Shown: positions 10,701 through 21,717 of the stretch, in pieces
How positions within the stretch are numbered: the stretch's first letter is position 1
Layout of the letters: every line of letters starts with the position of its first letter
NCBI GenBank assembly: GCA_001936135.1
Contig: CP012813.1
Coordinates: forward strand, 372,001 to 436,000
Direction: 5' to 3'
Length of the DNA: 64,000 nt
Origin: Saccharomycopsis fibuligera x Saccharomycopsis cf. fibuligera
Taxonomy: Eukaryota > Ascomycota > Saccharomycetes > Ascoideales > Saccharomycopsidaceae
Position numbers and translations under genes: made by a program
Notes under the pieces: generated by a model
The model's input: only the letters and a program-made list of their open reading frames with translations
Told to the model about the DNA's origin: nothing
The model's database searches: none

Positions 10701-12191
10701 GAGTTCAATTTGCTTTGTGGGTTTCGTAATGCGATGATTACTCCTATAAAAGATTTGATCAAGATGTTGAATAAATTGAAACGCAACCAGAAGCAAGCAA
10801 AGGCTATTGAAAGAAAAACAAGCAATATTAACAGCAATGAGCTTCATGGTAACTCTTCTGCAACTAGTAATGCTAATAACGGTAGTAGATCAATTAGAAG
10901 AGTATTCACAGAAGCGGAAATTTCGGTGTTTGATGTCTATAGGCTTCTTGGTGATTTCACGGCTGAGCGCAATTACAAAATTATTTCAACTAATGGGATT
11001 GTCCCTGAGACACATGACTTACATTGGTCCAATTATAATTATCAACAAGAGCTTCAACAGCACAAGTTAACTTCAAGTTTAGTTAAAGGTATAGGTATGC
11101 TCTATTTGCCAAATGGTGAAGTGAGATTATACAGTTGGTACGATATCACTCATCATGAGTTTGCATTAGCTGCATTGTTGGCAATCCATACTCAGTTGCT
11201 TGGAATGCCGCTGGATAGTGCGCTTACACAACAATTAGTGAGGGAAATTCTTGAAATGTTGTATTTTCTTGATTATATAGATGTTGGTGATGATGAAGCG
11301 CAATCCGCTTTTAAGTCAAAACCAAAGTGTAAAGTCGAAGCGAAGACTGGGGCTGAAAGTAAGGCTAAACTGGGAATGAAAGCTAACGGTAATATGAAAT
11401 CAAATTTGGGAGCTATAGAGAAGCGAAATAGTAAGGAAGATACTAGTGAGATAAACGAAAACAGAGATGACGTTAAAGAAGTGGATCAGAACACTGAAAA
11501 AGAAAACAGTCAGGAGAATACAGCAAATATTTTGGGTCCGTCTTTAGATTCAAGCAGCTCAGAAATTCCGCTGAAATCCTCAAATACAACGCCAGCAACC
11601 ACCGTGATCAATAGAAAAACAGCTCATGAATCTGGATTAAGCTACTTTATAATGCATGTTCAATGGCCTGTGCTCATTGCAGGGCTTAATTGTCAAACCG
11701 AAGCAGATCGAATTAAAGTTGAGCTGTTTTTTATGTTGTTGTCACAGCTTGGGGTTGGCTCATCAGTGCATATTTTGAGTAAGTTAAGAAAGTATTGGCA
11801 TAAGACTGCTACTTTAGTTCAAGAAAACAATGCTATAGGAACAAAAGAGAGGGCTGCATCCGGTCCTGAAACAGGAAACGGGATTGGGCTTGAAGAGGAA
11901 AAGGCTAATAGCACAATGAAGAAAACGCAGAATAGCTTTGGGGAAGATGATGGAGGTAATGAGCCCAGAACCGGCTCTGAAGAAAAAAATGAAGGAAATC
12001 TTGTCCACAATTTTGCAAAAGAAGAAGAAAAAAAACGTGCAAAGACATTGTCATCAACTACGATAGCACCAAAAACTTCAGAGGGTGAGGATGGCCACTC
12101 GGCAGCTCGCAACAATAGTACTGGCGGTAGTAAAAGTGGCAATGACGACGACGATGGGAATGTTGAGGAGATGGACATTGTGATGTATTAA
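7794..12191 (+). CDS. LYS14: LYS14-family Zn2Cys6 transcription factor, spliced
   Basis: Join 7794..7964, 8148..12191; 1404 residues. The binuclear zinc cluster is perfect: Cys48-x2-Cys51-x6-Cys58-x6-Cys65-x2-Cys68-x6-Cys75, embedded in RKYSKNGCRECKRRKMKCDE, very close to S. cerevisiae Lys14 (RKYSRNGCSECKRRRMKCDE). Family blocks continue after a long Asn/Gln/His/Ser-rich linker (about residues 105-700): YLEFFYKDFAKVILPFEPY, EPILLTVLLLTAYNAASKHQ, RTHLRGAKDLLKKY, SWYDITHHEFALAALLAI and VLIAGLNCQTEADRIKVELF. The protein is almost twice the S. cerevisiae length because of the linker and an acidic C-terminal tail. Lys14 activates lysine biosynthesis in S. cerevisiae; CTG yeasts have several paralogs whose targets differ, so orthology and target set are uncertain. 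A second in-frame ATG is at 7800. The intron falls directly before the third zinc cysteine. Confidence 0.88.
7965..8147 (+). other. Intron of LYS14-like gene
   Basis: 183 nt. Donor GTATGT, branch site TACTAAC at 8129-8135, acceptor TTAG at 8144-8147. Splicing joins KMK to CDETKPFCWQC and restores the Zn2Cys6 motif; unspliced, the frame stops at 7994. Confidence 0.93.
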
Positions 12192-12283
12192 TCATAATTA
12201 ATTTTTTAAAGATTTTAGAAAAAAGTTTGGGTTTTTCTTGTTTAGTTTTTTGTGCTGATTTTTTAGTTTGTTTTATTTTGCTT

Positions 12284-12335
<52 letters not shown>

Positions 12336-13278
12336 GCTTAGATTGTACTCTGCACCGGCGTGTGCTTATGTGTGTATGTGTGTGCTTATATTAATGTGTA
12401 TTATGTGTTTTGTATATGTATGTTATGTACAGTTATTGTTTTTGTATTTGTTGAGTGAAGTTATAATTCTACATTGGACTATGTTAAAAAAACATTTTTG
12501 CAGACAGGCCTCATTTTAAAATAATACTTTTTATTAATTATTTTTATTATTTTTTTCTTCTTACCTAACTTTGTTGTTGTCATCAATCTAACCTCTTGAA
12601 AAACAAGCTACCCCGGATGAAGACACTTTTTTTATTGGGGTCAAACATAATGCTCTCTTAGAATATACTGGTATACTATAAATAACAAGCTTATACTAAC
12701 GAATAACCACAGAAAGAGTTTATCGAACACAAGAGGAAGATATTAAACAAATTACATCAAGCTAAGTGCTATGGTTATAGTAATTTTCCAGATGATCATC
12801 ATGTTTAGCCGTATGTGTTGTTTGATGTACCAAATAAATATGCTGTTTTGTTAGGAGATGTTAGAAAACCTACATGAATAATTAGGTGCCCCGTAGTTCA
12901 TCAAGCAACGCTTGCCATCTGCTGCAAACCGTGTCTCAACAGACAAAGTGGCGCAGTATAGTCAGTGGCGTCAAGCTATTACGTGTATATGTGCTCTTAG
13001 CACTTCAAGTGTGGTATGTGGTGCGCAGAAGGCGGACCTCTTTGTGTGTTGGCGGGTGCCCTGCCTCTTTTTTTTTACTTTTTTATTTTTTTTCGTTTTT
13101 CTTTTTTTAGCCTGCCCAGCACAATAGATTCCCAGAGGGAATGAAGCTGAAAGAGAAAGAAAAAATAAAACAGAAGAGAATAAAAAGCATTTGCAAATAT
13201 TGACTTTCTATTAGTACCATTTCTTTAGATCACTACAGCTAATTCAGTCAATCAACGCAAGAACATTGCTAGTCCACA
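12192..13278. other. Intergenic between LYS14-like gene and SSO2
   Basis: T-rich 3' flank with poly-T and a (TG)-rich patch at 12360-12390, then SSO2 upstream DNA with a T-rich tract at 13068-13108 and an A/G-rich leader before 13279. No further gene or clear TATA box seen. Confidence 0.5.
12286..12330 (+). repeat. Poly-T tract, 45 nt
   Basis: Uninterrupted run of 45 T about 95 bp after the LYS14-like stop codon, in a T-rich 3' flank. Confidence 0.95.
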
Positions 13279-14814
13279 ATGAGTGTATGTTTATATCAAT
13301 GATTATAATGACGATACGGTTGTATTCATAAATGTTGGTGTGTTTAATTTTTTGCCATTTTCCATCTGTTTCAGCGCCAAGTGTTTATCCGATTGCCATT
13401 TCCAAGATCTTTTGAGACGTGGTGCTACTTAACTATGTGCTTTCTTTTTTTGATTTTTTTTTTGAGTATCCACCATTATGTATCTACAGTCTGTGGTGAT
13501 GAGAGTGATGATATGAATGGTGTAATTTTTGGAAATAAGGGGTCTTTTACAGAGTTAGGATAAGCCACTGTCACAGTTTTGAGATTACCGATCATTTACT
13601 AAGTTCACAAACTTTGAGATTTAAAGTGAATCCTAAAGTATTTTGTATTATAAAAAAACAGACGGCAACAGTTCTGTGGTTACATTACGAATCACTAAGC
13701 TATGTGAAATATAATTATTCATTTGGAGTATAAGTTTTGGATTACAAAAGCCAACAAAAAACAAGCACACCTACAATACCGATCAAAGAAAGAACTCCTC
13801 AAAGTAAATATCTTTTTCATTTTCTTTGTACTAACACCATTATAGAATCCATATTACCAAAATAACAGCTATGAAATGAATACATACAACAACAACAACA
13901 CCATTGGTGGTAATCCCTATGGTAGCGATAACCCATACGGTACTGCTGCTGCCGCTGCTCCAAACCAAGGATACGGTAATAATTACGCTGGCGCAGGTGC
14001 AAGTACTGGCGTCGGTGCTGGTGGTGACGATGTTGGTTTTTACAATGACATTAATGATGTCAACGTGTCTTTGGACAATTACAATGTGTTGATTGATAGA
14101 ATTCAAACCACTCAAAGAAGAATTTTGAGTGAAGTTGATGAAGAGCAAGAATTTTTATTGAGAAAAGATGTGGATAATTTGACTTCTCAAGCGTTTGCTC
14201 AACAAGGTGAATTGAAAACCAAAATTAAATACATCAATTCCCAAATAGGTGCCGATGGGGCCAAAAAGGAGCAAGCCGACACTGTCAAAGAACATTTCTT
14301 ACAATTGATTCAAAAATACAGATCTGTTGAAGATGAATACAAAACCAGAACTAAAGATCAAGCTATCAGACAATATAAGATTGTACAACCAGAAGCCAGT
14401 AATGCTGAAGCTGCCGCTGCCATTGAAGATGTTGGCGGTCAACAGATTTTTTCCCAGGCATTGTTGAATTCCAACAGAAGAGGTGAAGCTAGAACTGCAT
14501 TATCAGAAGTTCAAGCTAGACACAGAGAAATTCAAAAGATTGAACAATCTATGCGTGAATTAAACCAACTTTTCCAGGATGTGGAAGCATTAGTTGCTGA
14601 ACAAGATACTGCAGTTCAGCATGTTAATGAACGTGTTACTGATGCTAGACACGATATTGAAAGCGGAGTTAAGGAAGAAGAAGTTGCCATTGAGAAGGCT
14701 AAAAAATCTAGAAGAAAGAAGTGCTGGTGTATCTGGATCAGTATTATCATTATCATTATTATTATTGCTGCAATTGTTGGTGGTATTGCCGGCAAATTTG
14801 CCAACAAGAAGTAA
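13279..14814 (+). CDS. SSO2: Plasma-membrane t-SNARE Sso2 (syntaxin), spliced
   Basis: Join 13279..13284, 13846..14814; 324 residues. Qa-SNARE that pairs with Sec9 and Snc to fuse secretory vesicles at the plasma membrane. Order: N-terminal Asn/Tyr/Gly-rich segment (to about 55), Habc three-helix domain (about 60-185), the family signature GGQQIFSQALLNSNRRGEA, SNARE motif with zero-layer Gln255, basic KKSRRKK stretch and a C-terminal transmembrane anchor rich in Ile. The first exon is only ATG AGT; joining it to the exon at 13846 gives MSNPYYQNNSYEMN, matching the Sso1 pattern MSYNNPYQ...SYELDE. The ATG at 13876 is in frame and would give 312 residues without that end, but it sits after a strong branch and acceptor, so I prefer the spliced start. 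Confidence 0.9.
13285..13845 (+). other. Intron of SSO2
   Basis: 561 nt. Donor GTATGT two codons after the ATG; branch TACTAAC at 13829-13835; acceptor ATAG ending at 13845. A second possible acceptor (TTTCAG at 13374) would instead open a 64-codon frame; its branch site is weak. Confidence 0.85.
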
Positions 14815-15741
14815 GGACGGTGGTGATTGTATGATAATATAGACTGGTGTGCTTTATGTTTGGTTTATTTTTTGGCTTGCATAGAATGGATCATCAATGA
14901 CTGGTTCAGTCATGCGCAAAAGGCAACAAAATGGAAAAAAAAAAGTTTTTGTGTTTTTCAATTATTAAAAGAGCAGAATTTTAAAACAAAATCCTGATTT
15001 TTTTTATTTGTTCGTTTTACATAATCGTTTGTTCTTTTTAATTTCTCTCTATCGTCCCTTTTTTTTTTTCTTTCTTTTATCTCTATTTGACTCTTCACTT
15101 TCTTCTACCTTTTACTTTTTGATTACTAGTACTGTTTTTTTTTTTTTTTTTTTTTTTGGTTAATCTCTTTTAATAATCATCTGTACTGCTCTATATAATA
15201 GCGTTCGTTTCTTCTTTTTTTTTTCTACTTATTTATCTTCTATTTTCTTCTTTTATTAATTTGGCTCCGCTGCGAGCATCTTTTCTTTTGCTATTTGTTT
15301 TGACATTTCTACAGCTCTGTTATATCTACTAATACTATACACTTGATTGACTACTGTTTTGTTCGTGTAGTTTTGCATATAGATGATACGCTGTAGGTTT
15401 ATAAAGCGTAGCTGTCAACCGCCTCGTCAGTGGTGTCCGGGTGTGGTGGCGAACCGCAACTAGCGCAGCCCCAGCAAAGCTTCCCGGGGTTTCCCGGCCT
15501 AACAACAGCAAATTTTTTGGCGGGCGCTGAATTGCCGGTTGCAGTGGACGAGCGACGGCGACGACGACGAGGGACGAAACGCAACGAGCAGAAAAGTTGT
15601 TGAAAAAAATTAAAATATTCAAAGTTTAGTTATTTAGCCCAGCTTAGTTTAACGTTTTCTTACGATTTACGAATCTCCAACTTTTTTTTAAAAGGAAAGA
15701 AAAATAGAAAGAAAGAAAAACTATCGACAACTATTCTCAAG
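14815..15741. other. Intergenic between SSO2 and STM1, with STM1 promoter
   Basis: SSO2 3' flank is T-rich (long T run at 15136-15158). From about 15400 to 15580 the sequence turns GC-rich (contains CCCGGGGTTTCCCGGCC), then A-rich up to the STM1 ATG; I read this island as the STM1 promoter but cannot assign a specific binding site. Antisense frames here are not supported as genes. Confidence 0.45.
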
Positions 15742-18369
15742 ATGTCAGCTGTAAGTAGTGTTTTTTTGTGTTTGGGTGAGCTTTAATTGGGAATTGAATT
15801 GTGAGGTGGGCGATTGTGATTGAGATTGAGATAGAACTAAAGGCAGACCAAGATAAAGGGGCAATTGGAAGCTGGAAGACGCAATTGATGATTTGAAACA
15901 TCAAAGTGACCATATTTAATATAGTAAAAGTACCAACGACAATGTTCAAGAAGTTAGCAATTATTTTGACTGGGGGAGTATTCAAAGACAATTGCAAATT
16001 TCCTATAATAATTGAAAGTTTACGGATGAAACAAAAGTTGTGAATATCAGTCTTTTGTGTTGTCTGTCTGTTGTTTTACCTGATGGAAGGTTGTAATCTA
16101 AGTTCAACTGCTTCCAAATCTATAAAGCCCCAAATTGAATATTTTAAAGATGTGATTACTAACTCAATTTATTTATAGAATCCATTCGACCTTTTAGGTA
16201 TGTTTCTAACTTTTTAATTTACAGAAAAAAGTTCTATTTAGTAATTGTTGGCCAAGGTTTGTTTTAATCGTTTCATGTTCTATGTTCATATTCAATGGTT
16301 TTATTTTTTTTATATGAATTGTTGTGATTGATTATGTTTTGTATTGTGGAGAGCGAAGGATGTGTGGTTTTTGTGTGTGTTATTTTGAGAATAACACTAT
16401 AATTTTTATGGTCAATGCTTTCAAAGGTTCACCATGAAAGATTAGTGTTTATTTCTCAATTTCTCAGCAAATATATTGAGCTCATAGTATTATTGATTTG
16501 AGAAGTTTTGGTAATCAATTCATAGGAAAAATTTTTTTGCTCACGTTTATCCATGAATGTCGTACGATAAATAATGGATATTCAATCTACGGATGTTAGG
16601 CGAGTTGACTTGACATTGTCATGATTCAGTATTATAGGCTTTATCAGTTTCAAGTTTATAACTCGATTTATCATGACTGGTTGTTGATTATCATCGCAAT
16701 TGCATTTCCATTCCCAACTACACTCTCTTTCTATCAGTCCCGCGCTGACTGGTTGCGTGCGCGCACTCAATCGATCGATCGATCGATCTTGGACGGAGCA
16801 ACCAACGCTGTTCAGAGACTGAAAAAAGAAGGTTACTTCCGGCCGACACTTCAACGCTGCGCAAACTTAGTTAGCCAGTTTCAAGCAAACTTCACTGCAC
16901 CACTGCTGTGTTATGAGTGGCAAATAGGAAAGATCAATTAAGGGATAAAAAACAAAAAAATAGACAACAACAAAAATGAAAATCTTACCAAAGGAGGAAT
17001 AATTTTTCTTTTCAATCTTGTCTTCCCTTGATAGTATTTTTCTATTCTTTTTCTTGCAAATTCAATAATTCACCAATCTTGAACTAAAGTTGCTCAATTT
17101 GATTCCTCTGATATATACGGAAAGCACACTTACCCACCTCTTTACAATAGCACAAACAACACAATGCCATTGCTACTGACAAACTATCTTTCGCCGTTGT
17201 ACGATCGCATGGCTTATGTTGAAAAATCAACAAATGCTATTACGTTTGTGGTACCGGTATTGGCTGTTGCAATTATATTTGCCATTCTTCGGCAATTTAT
17301 TTTTGTTAAACCTATTTCATTTCCTTCGAAGTCGAACTCAAGATCAAAATTCATATCAAATTCAAACTATAAACTTCACAAATCGAGAAACCATAACAGA
17401 CATGAACGAAAACATTCCAATTTTGGCTTTTATAACAATAATCATAGTGCCCAGCAAAATCATGAAAATGATAACGATAATTATGATCCTAATGCTACAG
17501 ATGACAATAAAACTAACATTTCTATAGGTAATGACATTGAAGATGATTCTCAAAACCCACCTTTAGCCACCAGGGAAATCGTCAAGAAGACCACCTCTTC
17601 CAAGAAGAAGGATGTTGCCCCACCAACTGCTGACAAATCTCGTGCTAACAAGAACAGACCAAAGCCAACTGGTAACGAAGCTGCTTTCAAGGACCGTAAC
17701 ACTGGTCGTGCTGCTAACAGAAGCAAGCCAACTGATGCCGCTGAAGAAGGTAAGAAAGGTGGTAAACCAAACAAATACAACACACCAACTGACCGTAGAT
17801 CTAGATCTGGTAAGACCGATTCTGAAAAGAAACTTAAACAAGCTGGCTGGGCTGACAAGGATGCTAAGAGAGAAGCTGAAACTGAAGCTGCTGTTGATGA
17901 AGATGTTGATGATGAATTTGCTGAAGATGCTCAAGATGAAGCTGAACAAGGTCCAGCTAAAAAATCTTTGCAAGAATACTTGGCTGAATTAGAAGCTAGT
18001 AAACAAGCTGTTGATGGTACTACTCCTCCACCATCTGCTCCTTCTGTTAAGTCCGTTGATGGTGAAGTTTTGGTTAAATCCAAGGAAAGTTTCATTCCAG
18101 CTTCTGTTCAAAAGAAGGAAAAAGCCAAGTCCAAGAAGGAAAAGCAAACCTTGGACTTTGACGTTAACTTTGCTGACGAAGTTCCACCACCAAGAGATGG
18201 CAACAGACCAAGAAGAGGTGGTGCTCCAAGAGGCAGAGGTGGTGCCAGAGGTGGTTTCAGAAGAGGTGGCGACAACAACGCCCCATCTGGTGCTCCAAAA
18301 GGCGGTAAGAAGCCATTTGTCAAGAAGGCTAGCGTTCTTGATGACAAAAACTTCCCATCTTTGGGTTAA
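15742..18369 (+). CDS. STM1: Ribosome-associated protein Stm1, spliced
   Basis: Join 15742..15750, 16179..16197, 17528..18369; 289 residues. Stm1 (SERBP1/Hyaluronan-mRNA-binding family) clamps idle 80S ribosomes, blocking the mRNA channel during starvation, and also binds G4 nucleic acids. Splicing gives MSANPFDLLGNDIEDD, matching S. cerevisiae MSNPFDLLGNDVEDAD. Conserved blocks: EIVKKTTSSKKKDVAPPTAD, ANKNRPKPTGNEAAFKDR, TDRRSRSGKTDSEKK, GWADKD, and SLQEYLAELEAS; the C-terminus has an RGG-rich segment (about 240-265) and ends DDKNFPSLG. Leucines are TTG/TTA/CTT with no CTG, typical of a highly expressed CTG-clade gene. The first exon is 9 nt and the second only 19 nt. A second in-frame start inside intron 2 (17164) is listed separately. 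Confidence 0.92.
15751..16178 (+). other. STM1 intron 1
   Basis: 428 nt. Donor GTAAGT, branch TACTAAC at 16157-16163, acceptor TTATAG ending 16178. I looked for a C/D-box snoRNA in it: one TGATGA (about 15886) has no well-placed CTGA partner. Confidence 0.88.
16198..17527 (+). other. STM1 intron 2, 1330 nt, with promoter-like interior
   Basis: Donor GTATGT after the G of the split glycine codon; branch AACTAAC at about 17511-17517; acceptor CTATAG ending 17527. At 1.33 kb it is very long for a yeast. Its middle (16735-16870) is GC-rich and includes a (TCGA)n microsatellite at 16771-16788; then comes T-rich DNA, a TATATA at 17112-17117 and an in-frame ATG at 17164. Confidence 0.85.
17164..18369 (+). 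CDS. Possible alternative STM1 isoform with N-terminal membrane segment
   Basis: From an ATG in intron 2 (context acaacacaATG) a frame runs 121 codons through the intron's branch and acceptor and continues in register into STM1 exon 3, giving 401 residues. The extra N-terminus begins MPLLLTNYLSPLYDRMAYVE, has one clear transmembrane helix (about residues 24-48, ITFVVPVLAVAIIFAIL), then an Asn/His/Ser-rich basic linker. An in-frame run of that length by chance is unlikely in AT-rich DNA (about 0.3% even with equal base use). I infer a transcript from an internal promoter that is left unspliced. I do not recognise the extension. It could still be a chance open frame in an intron. Confidence 0.4.
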   Translation: MPLLLTNYLSPLYDRMAYVEKSTNAITFVVPVLAVAIIFAILRQFIFVKPISFPSKSNSRSKFISNSNYKLHKSRNHNRHERKHSNFGFYNNNHSAQQNHENDNDNYDPNATDDNKTNISIGNDIEDDSQNPPLATREIVKKTTSSKKKDVAPPTADKSRANKNRPKPTGNEAAFKDRNTGRAANRSKPTDAAEEGKKGGKPNKYNTPTDRRSRSGKTDSEKKLKQAGWADKDAKREAETEAAVDEDVDDEFAEDAQDEAEQGPAKKSLQEYLAELEASKQAVDGTTPPPSAPSVKSVDGEVLVKSKESFIPASVQKKEKAKSKKEKQTLDFDVNFADEVPPPRDGNRPRRGGAPRGRGGARGGFRRGGDNNAPSGAPKGGKKPFVKKASVLDDKNFPSLG

Positions 18370-18749
18370 GTAAAAAACCATCATGTCAACACTTTGAATG
18401 ACAAAAAAAATCAAACAGAACTGCCAACAACAAAAACTAGAATAGTTTTGAAACTAGAATAGTTTTGAATTGGCTGTTTTGACTTGTTTGAGAAGAGGGA
18501 TTTGAAAAATTGTTTTAAATGTTGGAATGTTAATTAATTAGTGTTTTAGTCTATTTTTGACAATTTTCATTTTTTTTCCTTTTGCCTTAGTTGTACTAAG
18601 TATTTCTATTTTTACATTTTAATTTCACGATGACTTTTTTTTTTTTCTTAAACCCTTTTGCGTAGCATATATAGTGTTGGTCAGTAAAGATTAGTTCTCA
18701 GAGTATGCCATTTCATACTTAGATTCCAGTAACAACATGATAATTTGAA

Positions 18750-19420
18750 CATGTTTATATTGTGTTCATATGGTATGTCAATTGCAGATTGTAGGCTTTG
18801 AATATTTCGCCGACAACTTCAACATTCAAAAAATTTGGCTGCTAAACATAAGAAATCCATTAGATTTACCTGAAGAAGCCAGAAAGTTTTGCTCAATATT
18901 TAACCAGAATTCACCGATTGGGTTGCTAGGTTAAAAAAAAAAAAAAAAAAAACTTATCAATAACGTGAGGTATGAAGCATTGGCGATATCATAAGATAAT
19001 TATACAAATTTTTGCAAAGGGTTCACCAAAGGTTATAAAGAAACAATTAAACTAAAAAAGCTAAAGCAAGTAAAACTGTTCATTTACAAAAGAATTAAGG
19101 ATGTAGCAGATCAAAAAAAGAAAGGTGTCAAAACATCAAAAGATAGTTCAATATTCATTAAAAAGTAAATGATCATTGCTAAGAGTAACACAGATGTTAG
19201 TTCGCGTTGGCTACATTTGCTTCACTTAGACCACCATATCATAACGACACTTATGAAATGGCTAAAAGGGTTACGAAAAAACGTGGTTATTGAAAATGAA
19301 GTTGGTTTTTAATGCATTTAAGACAAGATGTAATCTTTATGAAGATATTTTACTACCTGTTGTTCACGTGTGGTTGGTTCACGTTTTTTTTTATAAAATG
19401 GTTTTAAGTTATTGTCTTCT
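18750..19420 (+). pseudogene. Decayed, unidentified coding stretch
   Basis: One plus-strand frame reads as plausible protein from about 18770 to 19311 with only a few in-frame stops and a 20-A run in the middle: segments include GFEYFADNFNIQKIWLLNIR, KGYKETIKLKKLKQVKLFIY and SNTDVSSRWLHLLHLDHHII. A further natural-looking stretch follows in a shifted frame to about 19400. I do not recognise the family. About four breaks make a decayed gene more likely than a spliced one; splice motifs at the breaks are absent. Confidence 0.4.
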
Positions 19421-21717
19421 GTTGAATTTATTTTTAACGAGTATGTACGTTATCCAATCCTGCAATTTTCGTTTGTAATGATAGTTTGAAAATAAAATAG
19501 TTGGCTGATTTTAAAATATCGAATAGCTACAACAACCTTTGCTGTTCTCGGGACACAAGGAAAGAAATAAAAACTAACCGACGGTACAGCATGCAGACAA
19601 TTGTGGGACACCCAAAAACGGACTGCAATATATACATCGATATATACTTGAGTTTTAGGTTTGATTTTTCTGGAAAATTGTCATTAGTCAATCATTCGCC
19701 ACAATAACGGTACTTAAAGGTCACTAGAAATAACAATTGAAACTTTGCTTTTGAATAAGTTTTTACACCTTGAAGACATTATCAACATTGTGGATGTAGT
19801 AAACATGCTGTCCTATAGTAGTCAAAAATATTCTTTTTTGTGCAGTTAGTGTGCAATGTAATGTGAATTGTAGTTTACCATTTGCCATTTTTGGCCCGGC
19901 AAAACACACAAAAAACAGAAATTCTTATAGGTGCATTTTTTTCTTGCATGTTTATAAGCGACTTTAATCGGTAGAGGTAGTTGTAGGTGACATATATCAC
20001 ATAGATGTACACAAATTCTGTACAATCGGAGTTGCTAAAAATAAAAATAAAAATGTTTTTGAGAAAACAAAACCACGAGATAATAACAATGTACATACAA
20101 AAGAACTGTTGCTTATTCTCCTGACAGGCTCGCTCGCTCACGTAGATGAGAAAATATGACTTATAAAATCCCGTATAATCTTATCGTACTTGCTAACCAC
20201 CAGCCCCAGCCAGCAGCCCATGTATAAGTACCGCTACTTAAATTATCGTGGATTGGGCTGGGATGTTAATGTAGAGTACGCACCCGTGAGTGTCTTCTAA
20301 GTCTCCATTTTTCATAATCATATATTAAGCTAATTTGCTTTTCTAGGTTTACCACACGACTACGACAAAAGAAAAAAAAATTTACAGTAGCATTCATCTA
20401 ATGAAAATCGGTTGAGCACACTCATACTATAGTGGGACACATGTGTTCTCAGGATGCGAGTACGTTGCAAAAAGTTTCAAAAGTTTCAAAAGGTTGCAAA
20501 TAGCTGCAAACTTTCCACCATAGCATTACAACTATTCTACAAAACAGACTTTGCTATAGCATAAAAATACATACATACGCTTATACAAACAGCATAGCAA
20601 GCTTTAAACTCAAGCATTGCTTACCGTAGGCTACGTAGCGCAATATTGTCTTTTTCCACTTTTCTGTTTTTTGTTTTTGACGTGTAAAATGTCCCAAATT
20701 TTGGAATTTGAAATATTCCATTGAAAATTTTCAGCTCTTTCAAATTTAAATTTAAATTTGTCAATTTTTCGTCGGTGCACCAGCCACAATCACACCATCG
20801 ATGTTCTATTGAGCTGACCAAGCTGTCAAAAATGTTGAGTTGCTGTACGTGCAGAGTAGCTTATACTAACCAGTATCCAGTATTAGTAATTATAGCTATA
20901 TAGCCTGCTTTACAATTTTCTTTAATACCCAAGGCTATAGCAATAGTCTGCTCTTTTTTCTCTTTGGCAAATTGAAATGTCTTATTAGCGGGCCGTGTTC
21001 CGTAAATACCGTCTGTATGTAGACCGCATGTGCCGCGTTTACCAGTTTGCTCAAGCAAAATTGATAAATGCAACAAATAATATTAGTGCGGCTTGACTTT
21101 TTGTTAGCTTTGCAATTGTTTGGCCTCCTACTTTCGCAGCACTGTTGAAAAATACACCATTTTTACCAAAACCCAGCTACATTTTCCCGATCTTTTTATA
21201 TTTTTTTTTCTATTTTTTATTTTTTCATTCTTATTAATGGTTCAAGTCAATAAGCCTGTACTACCGTATTACATCTTATATATATAGCTCTCCATGCATG
21301 CTCCATGCATGCTCCATGCAGAGAACCACATCTTTTGACATCATGACATCATGTACGTCATTAACAAGCTCATGCCCAGCTTCTAAAGTGAATTCTAATG
21401 GGTGAAATAGTTTTGGAATTATTCCAAATTACCTCAAATCTTGGTTGTTTGATTTTTCTTCGCAACTGCGATAAAAATGAAAATGTCAAGCATTTTTATC
21501 AATTGAGTGCTAATTTAAGTAAGGTCCCCTAAACCCCACTCAACTGTATATTATAGTGATGACCCAGCCTTTAGGGTAGTGCTTTTCGGCAACCGTAGTT
21601 TTGAAACAACGTATAACTTCGTTACGTGAGAAGTGGAATTTGGAAAATGGAAAAAAAATGTCAAATAAATAAACAAGCGTGTTAATTATTGAAAAACTTG
21701 CCCAAGAATACAGAGGA

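Noticed and set aside
13871-13879. Two-codon upstream frame (ATG AAA TGA) overlapping the SSO2 ATG at 13876
   Set aside because: Both ATGs lie inside exon 2 of the spliced gene, whose start is at 13279; the apparent upstream frame is then internal coding sequence.
15860-16090. C/D-box snoRNA in STM1 intron 1
   Set aside because: A single TGATGA without a CTGA at suitable distance or a terminal stem.
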